A stretch of 64,000 bases of DNA from RBG-16-64-13 sp963718375 (GCA_963718375.1 CAVQZD010000005.1:868001-932000), one strand, 5' to 3'. Positions 43,817 to 52,332 are shown, numbered from the stretch's first letter. The notes: generated from the sequence alone by a model not told the origin. Made by a program: numbers and translations.

Positions 43817-45664
43817 TCACGTCCTTGATATCGCATCGCTGGGGCACGCTTCCATGCACGACCCACACTGGGTGCAGAGATCCTGATCTATACAGAACTC
43901 TTCGCCCTCGATGATCGCACCCGACGCACACTCATCCACGCACGCGCCGCACTGCGTGCACGCCGCGGCGTCGATGACAAAGCGTGCGAGTCCGCCACAT
44001 ACGCCTGCTGGGCAGCGACCTTCTTTGATGTGCGCCTCGTACTCATCCCTGAAGTACCGGAGTGTCGACATGACTGGGTTGGGCGCCGTCTTGCCCAGCG
44101 CACACAGCGAACCCACCGACACGGTCCAGGCCAGATCTTCGAGGGTGGTGAGCTGTTCCATGGTGCCCCGGCCTTCGGTGATGTCGGTCAGTATCTCCAG
44201 CATGCGATCGACCCCGATGCGGCAGGGCACGCACTTGCCGCACGACTCGTCCCTCAGAAACTTCAAGAAGTACTTGGCCACATCGACCATGCACGCCGAA
44301 CTGTCCATCACCACCATGCCGCCCGATCCCATCATGGAGCCGGCTGCAGTGATGGCCTCATAGTCCACCGGCAGGTCGAACTGCGACACGGGCAGGCAGC
44401 CACCCGAAGGCCCGCCGGTCTGCACCGCCTTCACCTCTCTGCCGTCCAGACCGCCCCCACCGATGTCGAAGACGATCTCGCGCAGAGTCGTACCCATCTC
44501 CACTTCGACCAAGCCCGTGTTCTTGACATGCCCGGTCAAGGCGAAGATCTTGGTGCCCTTGCTCTGGTCCGTACCCTTTGCGGCAAACCAGTCGGCGCCC
44601 TTCAGGATGATCCGGGGCACGTTCGCCCAGGTCTCCACGTTGTTAAGGACGGTCGGGCTATCGAGATAGCCGCGCTCCACAGTGTGGACGTCCTTCGCGC
44701 GGGGCTCTCCCACCAGGCCTTCGAGTGAAGCCATGAGCGCAGTCGACTCGCCGCAGACGAACGCGCCTCCCCCTCGGGCCACCTTCACCTCGAAGCCGAA
44801 GCCGGTCCCCAGGATGTTCTCTCCCAAGAGACCGTAGTCCCGCGCTTGCTCGATCGCCGTGCGGATGTGAGCTACGGCCAGCGGGTACTCGTTACGGACA
44901 TACACGTATCCCGTGTCCGCCCCTACGGCATACGCGCCTATCAACATCCCTTCGAGCACGGAGTGAGGATTGCCCTCCAGGACACTGCGGTCCATGTAAG
45001 CCCCGGGGTCCCCCTCGTCCGCGTTGCAGATGACAAACCGACGCCCGCCATCCGCGGCACGACACTGCGCCCACTTTCGCGCGGTCGGATATCCACCGCC
45101 GCCTCGCCCCCGCAGCCCGGAAGCCTCTATCTCCTCGATCACCCCTTCGGGAGGCATCCCCGTGAGCACCTTGGCCAGAGCCGTATAGCCACCGATGGCT
45201 ACGTAGTCGTCGATGTCCGAGGGCGAGAGGAGCCTGTTGTCGGCCAGAAGAACACGCTCTTGCGCCTTGTAGAAGGGGATCTCGCTCTCCTGGCTCACGA
45301 CCTCGCCGGAGACGGGGTCTGTGTAGAGCAACCGTTCGACGACCTCGCCCTTCTTGAGCGTGCGCGCCACGATCTCGGGGACGTCCGCCTCAGTGAGCCG
45401 ACGATACAAGATGCCTGCCGGATCGATTATCGCCAGCGGTCCCTGTTCGCAGAAGCCGTGACATCCGGTGAGACGGAGCCGCACCCTGTCGCTCAGCCCC
45501 TCCGCCTCGATCTGTGCGGCCATCGCCTCCGCCACCGGCATACACCCGCAGGCCCGGCAGGCCGTACCGGCGCACATGGTCAACGTGGTAAGGCCGGGTT
45601 CCCAACGGCCGTTCAGCTCGTCGCGCAGACCATCCAGAGCGGGGGAGTCCTTCAGTCTAGGCAT
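43817..45664 (-). CDS. HydB-type NAD(P)H flavoprotein of the glutamate-synthase-like operon
   Basis: Flavin subunit of 615 residues. In order: a thioredoxin-like [2Fe-2S] domain with complete ligands (CAGTAC, GCHGFC), an FMN/NAD(P)H core (LRGRGGGGYPTARKW, NADEGDPGAYMDR), the cluster motif ESCGKCVPCRIG, and two C-terminal [4Fe-4S] sets (CTQCGACVDEC, CTQCGSCMEAC). The architecture equals that of HydB from bifurcating hydrogenases and not NuoF. ATG 45664 overlaps the previous stop by eight bases; a longer open frame upstream has no support. The nucleotide, NADH or NADPH, cannot be told from sequence. Confidence 0.9.
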   Translation of the reverse strand: MPRLKDSPALDGLRDELNGRWEPGLTTLTMCAGTACRACGCMPVAEAMAAQIEAEGLSDRVRLRLTGCHGFCEQGPLAIIDPAGILYRRLTEADVPEIVARTLKKGEVVERLLYTDPVSGEVVSQESEIPFYKAQERVLLADNRLLSPSDIDDYVAIGGYTALAKVLTGMPPEGVIEEIEASGLRGRGGGGYPTARKWAQCRAADGGRRFVICNADEGDPGAYMDRSVLEGNPHSVLEGMLIGAYAVGADTGYVYVRNEYPLAVAHIRTAIEQARDYGLLGENILGTGFGFEVKVARGGGAFVCGESTALMASLEGLVGEPRAKDVHTVERGYLDSPTVLNNVETWANVPRIILKGADWFAAKGTDQSKGTKIFALTGHVKNTGLVEVEMGTTLREIVFDIGGGGLDGREVKAVQTGGPSGGCLPVSQFDLPVDYEAITAAGSMMGSGGMVVMDSSACMVDVAKYFLKFLRDESCGKCVPCRIGVDRMLEILTDITEGRGTMEQLTTLEDLAWTVSVGSLCALGKTAPNPVMSTLRYFRDEYEAHIKEGRCPAGVCGGLARFVIDAAACTQCGACVDECASGAIIEGEEFCIDQDLCTQCGSCMEACPSDAISRT

Positions 45665-46172
45665 CGACGACCACCCCGAGCTCCCGGTCTGACGCCACCT
45701 GCGCCTCCGCGTCATCCGCTTCACGCACAGAATCCAGGAGAACGCGTAGCTTTGTCTCGTCCATGTGATCGTGGTATTTGCCGTCCAGCACCACCACCGG
45801 CCCTAGAGCGCAGGCGCCCAGACAGTTGACTGTCTCCAGAGTGAAGGCTCGGTCGTCGGTCGTCTCGCCAGGCTCGATGCCCAGGTGAGCTGAGGCCGCA
45901 TCCAGCATCCTCGGAGCACCTCGCACATGGCAGGCGGTCCCGAGGCAAACGGTGACCTGGTGTCGCCCGCGTGGTTCTAGGCTGAAAGCCTTGTAGAAAC
46001 TCGCAAGTTGGAAGACGCGTATGTCGGGTGTTCCGAACGCATTCGCGACTCGGCGGAGAACGTCCTCCGGCAGATAGCCGCACTCCTCCTGGATATCTTG
46101 GAGCACCTCGATGAGATCGAACGGCTCTGAGCCGTGGCTCTGGATGATCGCGTCAACTTGGCTGACTTCCAT
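45657..46172 (-). CDS. HydC/NuoE-like [2Fe-2S] subunit
   Basis: Thioredoxin-fold protein of 171 residues with ligands in CLGTACHVRG and NCLGACALGP. It is the first gene of the four-gene operon, with GGGAGAAGG before ATG 46172. The upstream 416 bases hold inverted repeats that are candidate NrpR sites. It should pair with the HydB-type flavoprotein that follows. The C-terminal 25 residues are acidic and variable. Confidence 0.9.
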   Translation of the reverse strand: MEVSQVDAIIQSHGSEPFDLIEVLQDIQEECGYLPEDVLRRVANAFGTPDIRVFQLASFYKAFSLEPRGRHQVTVCLGTACHVRGAPRMLDAASAHLGIEPGETTDDRAFTLETVNCLGACALGPVVVLDGKYHDHMDETKLRVLLDSVREADDAEAQVASDRELGVVVDA

Positions 46173-46200
46173 TGCCTTCTCCCGTCTGCGGCCGAACCTT

Positions 46201-46226
46201 GCCGGATACCACCGTTCCTATCCGGC
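46201..46226. promoter_or_regulatory. Inverted repeat in the leader of the diaphorase operon
   Basis: GCCGGATA (46201-46208) and TATCCGGC (46219-46226) form eight-base arms around 10 bases, ending 28 bases upstream of the first start codon. It could be a protein site or an RNA hairpin. Together with the CGGCA repeats upstream it suggests dense control. Confidence 0.5.
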
Positions 46227-46292
46227 GACAGCAGAAGAGCCGTCTCAGCCTATCCAAGCGTCCACCTGCGCTATACGACAAGCTGCATGTTG

Positions 46293-46308
46293 CGGCACTT
46301 ACTTGCCG
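46293..46308. promoter_or_regulatory. CGGCA-N6-TGCCG inverted repeat (site A)
   Basis: A palindromic site with five-base arms and a six-base spacer, nearest of the three to the diaphorase operon. The same arms recur at 46405-46418 and 46531-46544. It is a candidate NrpR operator by position only. Confidence 0.5.
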
Positions 46309-46404
46309 GTACTCTAGCAGGAAGATCAATAGCTATCAACACGTCTTGAGCTGGATATTGCAGCCTTTAGCCCCGCATACAGCGGCGGCGCAGCCAAGTC
46401 CTGG

Positions 46405-46418
46405 CGGCAATTCTGCCG
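46405..46418. promoter_or_regulatory. CGGCA-N4-TGCCG inverted repeat (site B)
   Basis: CGGCAATTCTGCCG lies midway in the divergent gap, followed by a half site CCGGCAATA at 46428-46436. The A/T spacer between G/C arms is typical of repressor sites. Confidence 0.6.
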
Positions 46419-46513
46419 GTACCTTCCCGGCAATATCACAATACCCCGGCGCGCCGAAGGGTCAAGCCTGAACGCGCGCTACGCGCGTGAGCGCGGCGCC
46501 CGCCCCCCTTCCT

Positions 46514-46542
46514 TTGACGGTGCTCTCCCCCGGCAAATATGC
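46514..46542 (+). promoter_or_regulatory. Candidate nrpR promoter
   Basis: TTGACG (46514-46519) is followed after 17 bases by ATATGC (46537-46542). The -10 part lies inside inverted repeat C, so binding there would block the promoter. The leader to the ATG would be about 38 bases. Confidence 0.45.
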
Positions 46543-46544
46543 CG
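46531..46544. promoter_or_regulatory. CGGCA-N4-TGCCG inverted repeat (site C)
   Basis: CGGCAAATATGCCG has the same arms and spacing as site B, 126 bases away, and overlaps the candidate nrpR -10 element. This suggests autorepression. Confidence 0.6.
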
Positions 46545-46588
46545 CTTACCGCCCTCAAATTGGCAGCTTTCCTGGTAACATCCTGGCC

Positions 46589-47599
46589 ATGAGAGAGAAG
46601 ACTGGAGAAAAGCGGCTGGCGATCCTACGAGTACTACGCGAGGCGAACGGCCCTCTGGGTAGTTCCAAGATCACGGAGAGGCTGGCCGCCCTGGGCCACG
46701 ATATGAGTGAAAGGACGGTGCGCTTCCACCTCCTCGATATGGACAAGACCGGTCTTACGCTGAACCTGGGTCGCAGCGGGCGGGCTATCACTCCCCGGGG
46801 CTCCAGCGAGTTGGACAGCGCCCGTTCCTATGAAAAGGTCGGGTATCTCTCCGCCAAGATCGACCAGATGACCTACAAGATGGATTTCGACCTCGCCTCG
46901 AAGACGGGGACGGTCGTACTCAACGTGAGCCTCATCGCCCGAGATGAGCTGTACCGATGCGTCCCTCTCATACAGAAGGTGTTCGCCGCAGGTTACGCGA
47001 TGGGCAAGTTGATGACGCTGCTCGGGCCGGGCGAATCAGTGGGGCGGGTGGCCGTGCCCGAAGGCAACGTGGGTATAGGTACCGTGTGTTCCATCACTCT
47101 GAACGGCGTGCTGGTGTCTCAAGGTATCCCGACTCACTCCCGTTTTGGAGGCCTGCTGGAACTCAGAGAGCACAAGCCCACCAGATTCACCGAATTTATC
47201 AACTACGATGGGACGACCGTCGATCCGCTTGAAGTCTTCATTCGAAGCGTCATGACCGACTACGTGGGGGCAACACGCTCAGGCAACGGACTCATCGGCG
47301 CCAGCTTCAGAGAGGTCCCTGCCGACAGTCGCGACCATGTACTAGATCTTGACAGACGAATGGAGCGAGTGGGCCTGAGAGGGATATTCCTGGTGGGGTG
47401 GCCGGGGAGGCCGCTTCTGGACATTCCCGTGAGTGAGGGCCGGCTTGGCGTGGTAGTCATCGGGGGACTGAACCCAGTGGCCATACTGGAGGAGAAAGGC
47501 ATCGAGGTCCGCCGGACCGGGGCGTTGGCCGGCTTGATCGAGTACGACCGCCTCTTCCCCTATGAGGAGCTCGAAGATAGAGCCCGCGAGATCGGCTAA
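46589..47599 (+). CDS. nrpR: NrpR-type nitrogen repressor (DUF128)
   Basis: Protein of 336 residues from ATG 46589. A winged-helix domain (about 1-70: KRLAILRVLREANGPLGSSK, MSERTVRFHLLDMDKTGL) is followed by one NrpR regulatory domain with GYLSAKIDQMTYKMDFDL, VGIGTVCSITLNGVLVSQG, PTHSRFGGLLEL, IVV-type GGLNPVAILEEKGIEV and DPLEVFIRSVMTDY. NrpR of methanogens represses nitrogen-assimilation genes and is released by 2-oxoglutarate. The open frame extends 34 codons upstream to a GTG, but that stretch contains site C and the likely promoter. It is divergent from the glutamate-synthase-like operon, its probable target. Confidence 0.88.
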   Translation: MREKTGEKRLAILRVLREANGPLGSSKITERLAALGHDMSERTVRFHLLDMDKTGLTLNLGRSGRAITPRGSSELDSARSYEKVGYLSAKIDQMTYKMDFDLASKTGTVVLNVSLIARDELYRCVPLIQKVFAAGYAMGKLMTLLGPGESVGRVAVPEGNVGIGTVCSITLNGVLVSQGIPTHSRFGGLLELREHKPTRFTEFINYDGTTVDPLEVFIRSVMTDYVGATRSGNGLIGASFREVPADSRDHVLDLDRRMERVGLRGIFLVGWPGRPLLDIPVSEGRLGVVVIGGLNPVAILEEKGIEVRRTGALAGLIEYDRLFPYEELEDRAREIG

Positions 47600-47614
47600 G
47601 TCCTCACTCTGGGC

Positions 47615-48448
47615 TCAGTCGACGCTCGCCACCACCGTCGCAGCAGCGTGCGCAGTTGCATCCACGTATCCACCGAAATCGGTGGTCCAGTAGTGGCCCC
47701 ATTCGCTGCCACTCGCGTGGACCGCTGCGATCCCGATGACCTTGAAGTCGGGATGCAGCAGATTGGCGTTGTGCACAGGCGAATCCTTGAGTGTCTGCAA
47801 AGCGTCTGCCGCCGTCGGTTGACCAGCAGCTAGGTTCTCGCCCTTCACCGTACGGTAGTCGTAGCCACACGCGGCCATGCGTTCTCCCGGGTCCGCACCC
47901 GTGTCGAAGTAGTCGGAACGTGTCCCCTTCAGGGCCACGTCGCTGCCGCTGGAAGCCCGGTAGTAACCCGTGAAATGGTTGAGGAACTCGTACGTGACCA
48001 TGTCGGAGGTGTGCCGGTCGCAGGCCACTGTCAAGGTGTCGGACAGCAGCAGCGGCTCCAAGCCGTTGCTCGCGCGATACTCGTTGAGCAGTCGCACGAA
48101 CTCCAGCTCCTCCGCCGAGTATTCCACCTTCGGGCCGGCAGGAGCGGGGGCCGCGGTGGTCGCCGTCGTGCTGGGCGGAGCGAGCGTGGTGGGCGTAGCG
48201 AGCGTGGTGGGCGGAGCGAGCGTGGTGGGCGGAGCGAGCGTTCTCTGAGTCGCTGCGATAGCGAGCTCGCCCGAGGTCGTCGAGACGGCCACCCGGCTGG
48301 TCTCCGTCTCGCTGCTCGAGGCCAGGCCGACGGTCCCGAACACTATGGCTAGGACTGTGGCCAAGACCGCCGTCAGAGAAAGCGCGGCCAGACATAGACG
48401 TCTGCTGGGTCTGCGCGTGCGCGTCGATGGTCCTGCCAAGCCGTTCAT
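47615..48448 (-). CDS. Secreted CAP/SCP-domain protein
   Basis: Protein of 277 residues with one N-terminal membrane or signal segment (about 19-42, LCLAALSLTAVLATVLAIVF), a Thr/Pro linker made of repeated APPTTL units (about 70-95), and a C-terminal CAP domain (about 112-277: VRLLNEYRASNGLEPLLLSD, GENLAAG, HYWTTDFGGY). The usual CAP histidines are seen in FLNHF and in GHYWTTDF. It is anchored or exported; function of bacterial CAP proteins is mostly unknown. Convergent with nrpR, 15 bases apart. A 311-codon frame in the same span is a shadow. Confidence 0.85.
   Translation of the reverse strand: MNGLAGPSTRTRRPSRRLCLAALSLTAVLATVLAIVFGTVGLASSSETETSRVAVSTTSGELAIAATQRTLAPPTTLAPPTTLATPTTLAPPSTTATTAAPAPAGPKVEYSAEELEFVRLLNEYRASNGLEPLLLSDTLTVACDRHTSDMVTYEFLNHFTGYYRASSGSDVALKGTRSDYFDTGADPGERMAACGYDYRTVKGENLAAGQPTAADALQTLKDSPVHNANLLHPDFKVIGIAAVHASGSEWGHYWTTDFGGYVDATAHAAATVVASVD
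48174..48245. repeat. 18-bp tandem repeat in the CAP gene
   Basis: About 3.7 units of GGCGGAGCGAGCGTGGTG (one unit with a base change), coding for the APPTTL linker. Copy number may vary between strains. Confidence 0.9.
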
Positions 48449-48542
48449 ATTCTCCTCTGACCCCGGTTCCGGTCGCCCAAGGGCAGCCAGGACTTCTATC
48501 GACAGGGGTCAGGAGGTGCTTGAGTGGTAGTGCGCGCACGGT

Positions 48543-49928
48543 TCAGGCGGTGCCGAGCCCCGGATTCCTCCACGGTCCATTGCTTCCGATGAGGCTGTCG
48601 GCCTCGGCGGGGCCCCACCCTCCCGGCTTGTACTGGTGGAGAGGAGTCTTATCCCCCAGCACCGGGTCGACTATCTGCCAGCAGGCCTCGACCGCTTCCT
48701 CGCGCGCGAACAGCTCCTGGTTACCGTAGATGGCGTCGGTCAAGAGACGCTGATACGGAGGTCGGAGGTCACCGGGGCGGGAGGTCAGGGTCATCTCGGC
48801 GTCTCGGCCCAGCATGCCTTCCCCCGGCACCTTCACACGGACACCCAGGGCGATGACCACATCCGGACTTATGCGCGTACGTATGTAGCTGCGGCTGGGC
48901 GCAGTCTTCTCCACGAAGGCGTTGCGCGGCGGGAGTCGGAACTCCATGAAGACCTCGGTGGAGGTGACCGCCATCGCCTTGCCCGCCCTGAGGTAGATGG
49001 GCACTCCGGCCCAGCGCCAGTTGTCGATGCTGAGCTTGACCGCCGCGAAGGTCTCCACGCCGGAGTCGGGAGCCACCTTCGGGGCCGAACGATAGCCCTC
49101 GTATTGTCCTCTCACCACGTCCTCCGGCTTTAGTGGGCGCACGGCCTTGAGTAACCTGGACTTCTCGCTCCGCAGAGCGTCGGGGTCTCCGCCGGTGGGC
49201 GGGTCCATGGTGACGAACGCCAATACTTCGAGCAGGTGGTTCTGGATCACGTCACGTATGGCTCCGGCCTCTTCGTAGAACCCGCCGCGCTCCTTGATCC
49301 CGAACTCCTCGGCCATGGTGATCTGGATGCTGCGCACGTGATGTCTGTTGCAGATCGGTTCGAAGATGGAGTTTGCGAAACGGGTGTAGGCGATGTTCTG
49401 GACAGGCTCTTTGCCCAGATAGTGATCGATGCGAAAGATCTCGGATTCGGTGAAGTACGTATGGAGGATGCGGTTCAACCGGCGGGCCGAATGGAGATCG
49501 CGCCCGAAGGGCTTCTCTACCACCACTCTGGCTCCATGCCTACACGCCGAAGCAGCCAGGCCGCTGAAGGCGGGCGCGAAGACACTGGGAGGTATGGCCA
49601 TGTAGTAGAGAGGCGTCCGCGCCCCACCCAGTGCGTCCAATATCTTGGTGTACGTCTCGTCGTCGCCGTAGTCGCCGCGCACATACTTGAGCTCTCTGGC
49701 AAACTCAGCGAAGGCCTCGTCCTCTTGCCCTCCACGCGTGACGACGCTCTCCCTGGCCCGGGCGACCAGCCGCTCGACGCTCCAGTCCGAACGCGCGACG
49801 CCGATGACGGGCAGCGAGATGCCCTCGTCCCGAAAGAGGCCGTGCAGTGCCGGAAAGATCTCCTTGTAAGCTAGGTCTCCAGTCACCCCGAAGACGACGA
49901 TCGCGTCGGCTCGCTGTGCCTTGTCCAT
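48543..49928 (-). CDS. zwf: Glucose-6-phosphate 1-dehydrogenase
   Basis: First enzyme of the oxidative pentose phosphate pathway, glucose-6-phosphate + NAD(P)+ to 6-phosphogluconolactone, 461 residues. The nucleotide-binding start is IVVFGVTGDLAYKEIFPAL, the active-site block is FRIDHYLGKEPVQN, and VEKPFGRDL precedes it. Third gene of gnd-pgl-zwf on the minus strand, five bases after pgl. Ser/Ala residues after GVTGDLA do not settle NADP versus NAD preference. Confidence 0.95.
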   Translation of the reverse strand: MDKAQRADAIVVFGVTGDLAYKEIFPALHGLFRDEGISLPVIGVARSDWSVERLVARARESVVTRGGQEDEAFAEFARELKYVRGDYGDDETYTKILDALGGARTPLYYMAIPPSVFAPAFSGLAASACRHGARVVVEKPFGRDLHSARRLNRILHTYFTESEIFRIDHYLGKEPVQNIAYTRFANSIFEPICNRHHVRSIQITMAEEFGIKERGGFYEEAGAIRDVIQNHLLEVLAFVTMDPPTGGDPDALRSEKSRLLKAVRPLKPEDVVRGQYEGYRSAPKVAPDSGVETFAAVKLSIDNWRWAGVPIYLRAGKAMAVTSTEVFMEFRLPPRNAFVEKTAPSRSYIRTRISPDVVIALGVRVKVPGEGMLGRDAEMTLTSRPGDLRPPYQRLLTDAIYGNQELFAREEAVEACWQIVDPVLGDKTPLHQYKPGGWGPAEADSLIGSNGPWRNPGLGTA

Positions 49929-49933
49929 CGCGC

Positions 49934-50827
49934 TTACCCCCTCTCCCTGCGTGAGAGCCGTCCTTGGTGTACCTGTACAGCTGCTGCCTCATCGACGAAC
50001 CACACCAGCCGACCGCTCGAAGGCGCGATCGACCGGGCTGGCAGGTCGGTCCTGCCACCGTCGGCGCCCGGAGCGCCACCCTCGATTACCTGGCGCAGCA
50101 CGCCCGCCTTGTCGGCGCCGGTGACAACGAAGTACACAGTCGCCGCCTGATTGATGTAGGGCGCGGTCAGGGTCACTCGCCACAGCGGGCCGTCTCCGCC
50201 GGGGTCCCCGGCCCCGGGTCGCTGCCGAGCCGCCGCCACCCAGCGGTCGCGCTCGCGAGCGGCGTCATCACCGGGGAACAGAGAGGCCGTGTGCCCGTCC
50301 TGTCCCAAACCTAACAGCACTAGGTCCAAGGCCGAGTCTCGGGCGCGGAGCAGCGCCTCATAGTCGTCGGCGGCCTTCTGCGCCGCCGCCTCGGCGTCGC
50401 CCGCCTCCGCGCCGGCGCAGCGCATCGGGTGTATCTGAGCGGGGGGTATGGGAACGTGCCCCAGCATCGCGGTCCGCGCCATCGACTCGTTGCTCCGCGG
50501 ATCGTCCAGGCCCACGCATCTCTCGTCGCCCCAGTAGATATGGGTAGCTCCCCAGGGCATGTGGTCGGCAAAGGGCGGCCGTCCCAGAAGCTCATATGCG
50601 CGGCGAGGCGTCGACCCTCCGGAGAGCGCCACACTGAACCCGCCGTTTGCTCCGACTACCCGGCGTGCTTCGCTTACGACCGCCGTCGCGACTGCCAGGG
50701 CGACAGTCTCAGGGTCGGGTAGCACCAGGAGCAGGGGCCCGCCGCCTACGCCGGCGTCGCCGGCCCCAGCGCCGCTCGTCCCCGCGCCGGCCTCGAACCA
50801 GGTGCCTGCTACGTCTCGTGCGCCCAT
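49934..50827 (-). CDS. pgl: 6-phosphogluconolactonase
   Basis: DevB/SOL-type lactonase of 297 residues that hydrolyses 6-phosphogluconolactone. Typical motifs are FSVALSGGSTPRRAYELL, IYWGDERCV, DPRSNESMAR and LLGLGQDGHTASLFPG. The gene directly follows gnd with no gap. A Gly/Ala-rich N-terminal extension of about 30 residues (FEAGAGTSGAGAGDAG) looks disordered, and the real start could be inside it. Confidence 0.92.
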   Translation of the reverse strand: MGARDVAGTWFEAGAGTSGAGAGDAGVGGGPLLLVLPDPETVALAVATAVVSEARRVVGANGGFSVALSGGSTPRRAYELLGRPPFADHMPWGATHIYWGDERCVGLDDPRSNESMARTAMLGHVPIPPAQIHPMRCAGAEAGDAEAAAQKAADDYEALLRARDSALDLVLLGLGQDGHTASLFPGDDAARERDRWVAAARQRPGAGDPGGDGPLWRVTLTAPYINQAATVYFVVTGADKAGVLRQVIEGGAPGADGGRTDLPARSIAPSSGRLVWFVDEAAAVQVHQGRLSRRERG

Positions 50828-52261
50828 CTAACCGTGTTCACCCGACCAATCGGTGTGAAAGACTCCCTCTCGGTCCGTGCGCCTGTAGGTATGTGCGCCG
50901 AAGAAGTCCCTCTGAGCCTGGATGAGGTTGGTGGGTAACCAGCCCGCAGTGTAAGCATCGACGTACCCAAGAGCGCCGGCCAGGCCGGGCACAGGGACAC
51001 CCGCCGCTATGCCGAGCGAGACGACCTCGGCAAGATCGGCCCGGCGAGCGGACACTTCGCCACCGAGGCGCTCGTCAAGCAGCAGGTTTGCCAGAGCGGG
51101 CTGCTTCTCATGGGCGGCGCTGATATCCCGCAGTAGGGCGGACCGGATGATGCACCCTCCCCGCCAAATAGAGGCTATCCGGTGCAGAGCCAGCCCGTAG
51201 CCGAACGCCTCGGAAGCGTGGGCCAACTGGGCGAAGCCCTGCCCATACGCGACGATCATGGCGGCGTAGAGAGCGGATCTGACCTTGGGCACCATGCCCT
51301 GGTGGGCCTGACCTCGAGTAGCCGGTGCCGGGGAGCCGGCGGCGAATAGCGAGCGTGCCGCCTCCCGCTCCTCGTCGAGAGCTGACAGACTGCGCATGCT
51401 GACGGCTATGTCGATGTTGGGGACGGGGACGTTCAGGTCCATGGCGCTCTGAGAGGTCCACATGCCCGTACCCTTCTGGCGGGCCTCTCCCAGGATGAGG
51501 TCTATGAGCGAACCGCCGGTATCCTCATCGCGTCTGCGGAAGATCTCGCCCGTGATCTCGATCAGATAGGAGTCCAACTCCGCCTTGCCCCACTTGGCAA
51601 AGAGGTCGGCAAGTTGCGCGTTGTCGAGCCCGAGTGCCTGCTTGAGTAGCGCGTAGGTCTCAGCGATGAGCTCCATGAACGCGTACTCGATGCCGTTGTG
51701 CACCATCTTGACGTAATGGCCGGCCGAAACGGGGCCAAGGTACGCGACGCAGGCTGCGCCCTCGACGTGAGCCGCCACCGCCTCGAAGAGCGGCCGCACG
51801 GCTTCGTAGGCCTCGAGCGATCCCCCAGGCATCATGCTGGGCCCGTGCCGGGCCCCAGACTCCCCACCTGATATGCCGACCCCCAGGTATTGCACGCCGC
51901 TCTGCGCGAGCGCCGCCGCTCGCCGGTCGGTGTCGGTGAAGTGGGAGTTGCCCCCGTCGATGATGATGTCCCCGGGCCTCAGCAGAGGCGCCAGTTCGTC
52001 CAGCACCGCGTCCACCGCTTTGCCGGCGCTCACCATCAGCATGATGCGGCGCGGCGTGCTCAGCCCCGCCAGGAACTCTTCGAGCGAGAAGGCCCCGCGC
52101 ACGCGTTGGCCCGGGCGGAGCTGCGACACGAACTCTTCGGTGACAGACTGAGTGCGGTTGAACACGGACACGCCAAAGCCCTTGTCTGCCATGTTGAGGA
52201 CGAGGTTCTGGCCCATGACCCCCAGGCCGATCAAACCGATATCGCTATGAGCCTTCTCCAT
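50828..52261 (-). CDS. gnd: 6-phosphogluconate dehydrogenase, decarboxylating
   Basis: Oxidises 6-phosphogluconate to ribulose 5-phosphate with release of CO2, 477 residues, the long (E. coli-like) form. It begins IGLIGLGVMGQNLVLNMADK with the Rossmann motif and FNRT at the end of beta-2, an NADP-type signature. DGGNSHFTDT, GISGGESGARHGPSMMPGG and VKMVHNGIEYAFMELIAE are catalytic and substrate segments. First gene of the operon. The lysine in VKMVHNG is the expected acid/base residue. Confidence 0.96.
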   Translation of the reverse strand: MEKAHSDIGLIGLGVMGQNLVLNMADKGFGVSVFNRTQSVTEEFVSQLRPGQRVRGAFSLEEFLAGLSTPRRIMLMVSAGKAVDAVLDELAPLLRPGDIIIDGGNSHFTDTDRRAAALAQSGVQYLGVGISGGESGARHGPSMMPGGSLEAYEAVRPLFEAVAAHVEGAACVAYLGPVSAGHYVKMVHNGIEYAFMELIAETYALLKQALGLDNAQLADLFAKWGKAELDSYLIEITGEIFRRRDEDTGGSLIDLILGEARQKGTGMWTSQSAMDLNVPVPNIDIAVSMRSLSALDEEREAARSLFAAGSPAPATRGQAHQGMVPKVRSALYAAMIVAYGQGFAQLAHASEAFGYGLALHRIASIWRGGCIIRSALLRDISAAHEKQPALANLLLDERLGGEVSARRADLAEVVSLGIAAGVPVPGLAGALGYVDAYTAGWLPTNLIQAQRDFFGAHTYRRTDREGVFHTDWSGEHG

Positions 52262-52332
52262 TTTCCCCCACCTCGCGAGCTGATCACGGGCGCTCTCGCC
52301 ATCTAACCTTCCCGAACCGACGACTATTCAGA

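Noticed and set aside
43105..46172. A second hydrogenase (hydABC)
   Set aside because: The HydA-like subunit has only the N-terminal ferredoxin part and no H-cluster motifs; the catalytic partner is the FMN protein.
46487..46588. N-terminal extension of nrpR from GTG 46487
   Set aside because: This stretch contains the candidate promoter and an inverted repeat, has no ribosome site before the GTG, and NrpR homology begins at ATG 46589.
47604..48539. 311-codon minus-strand frame over the CAP gene
   Set aside because: Arg/His/Gly-rich composition and overlap with the well-supported CAP-domain frame mark it as a shadow.
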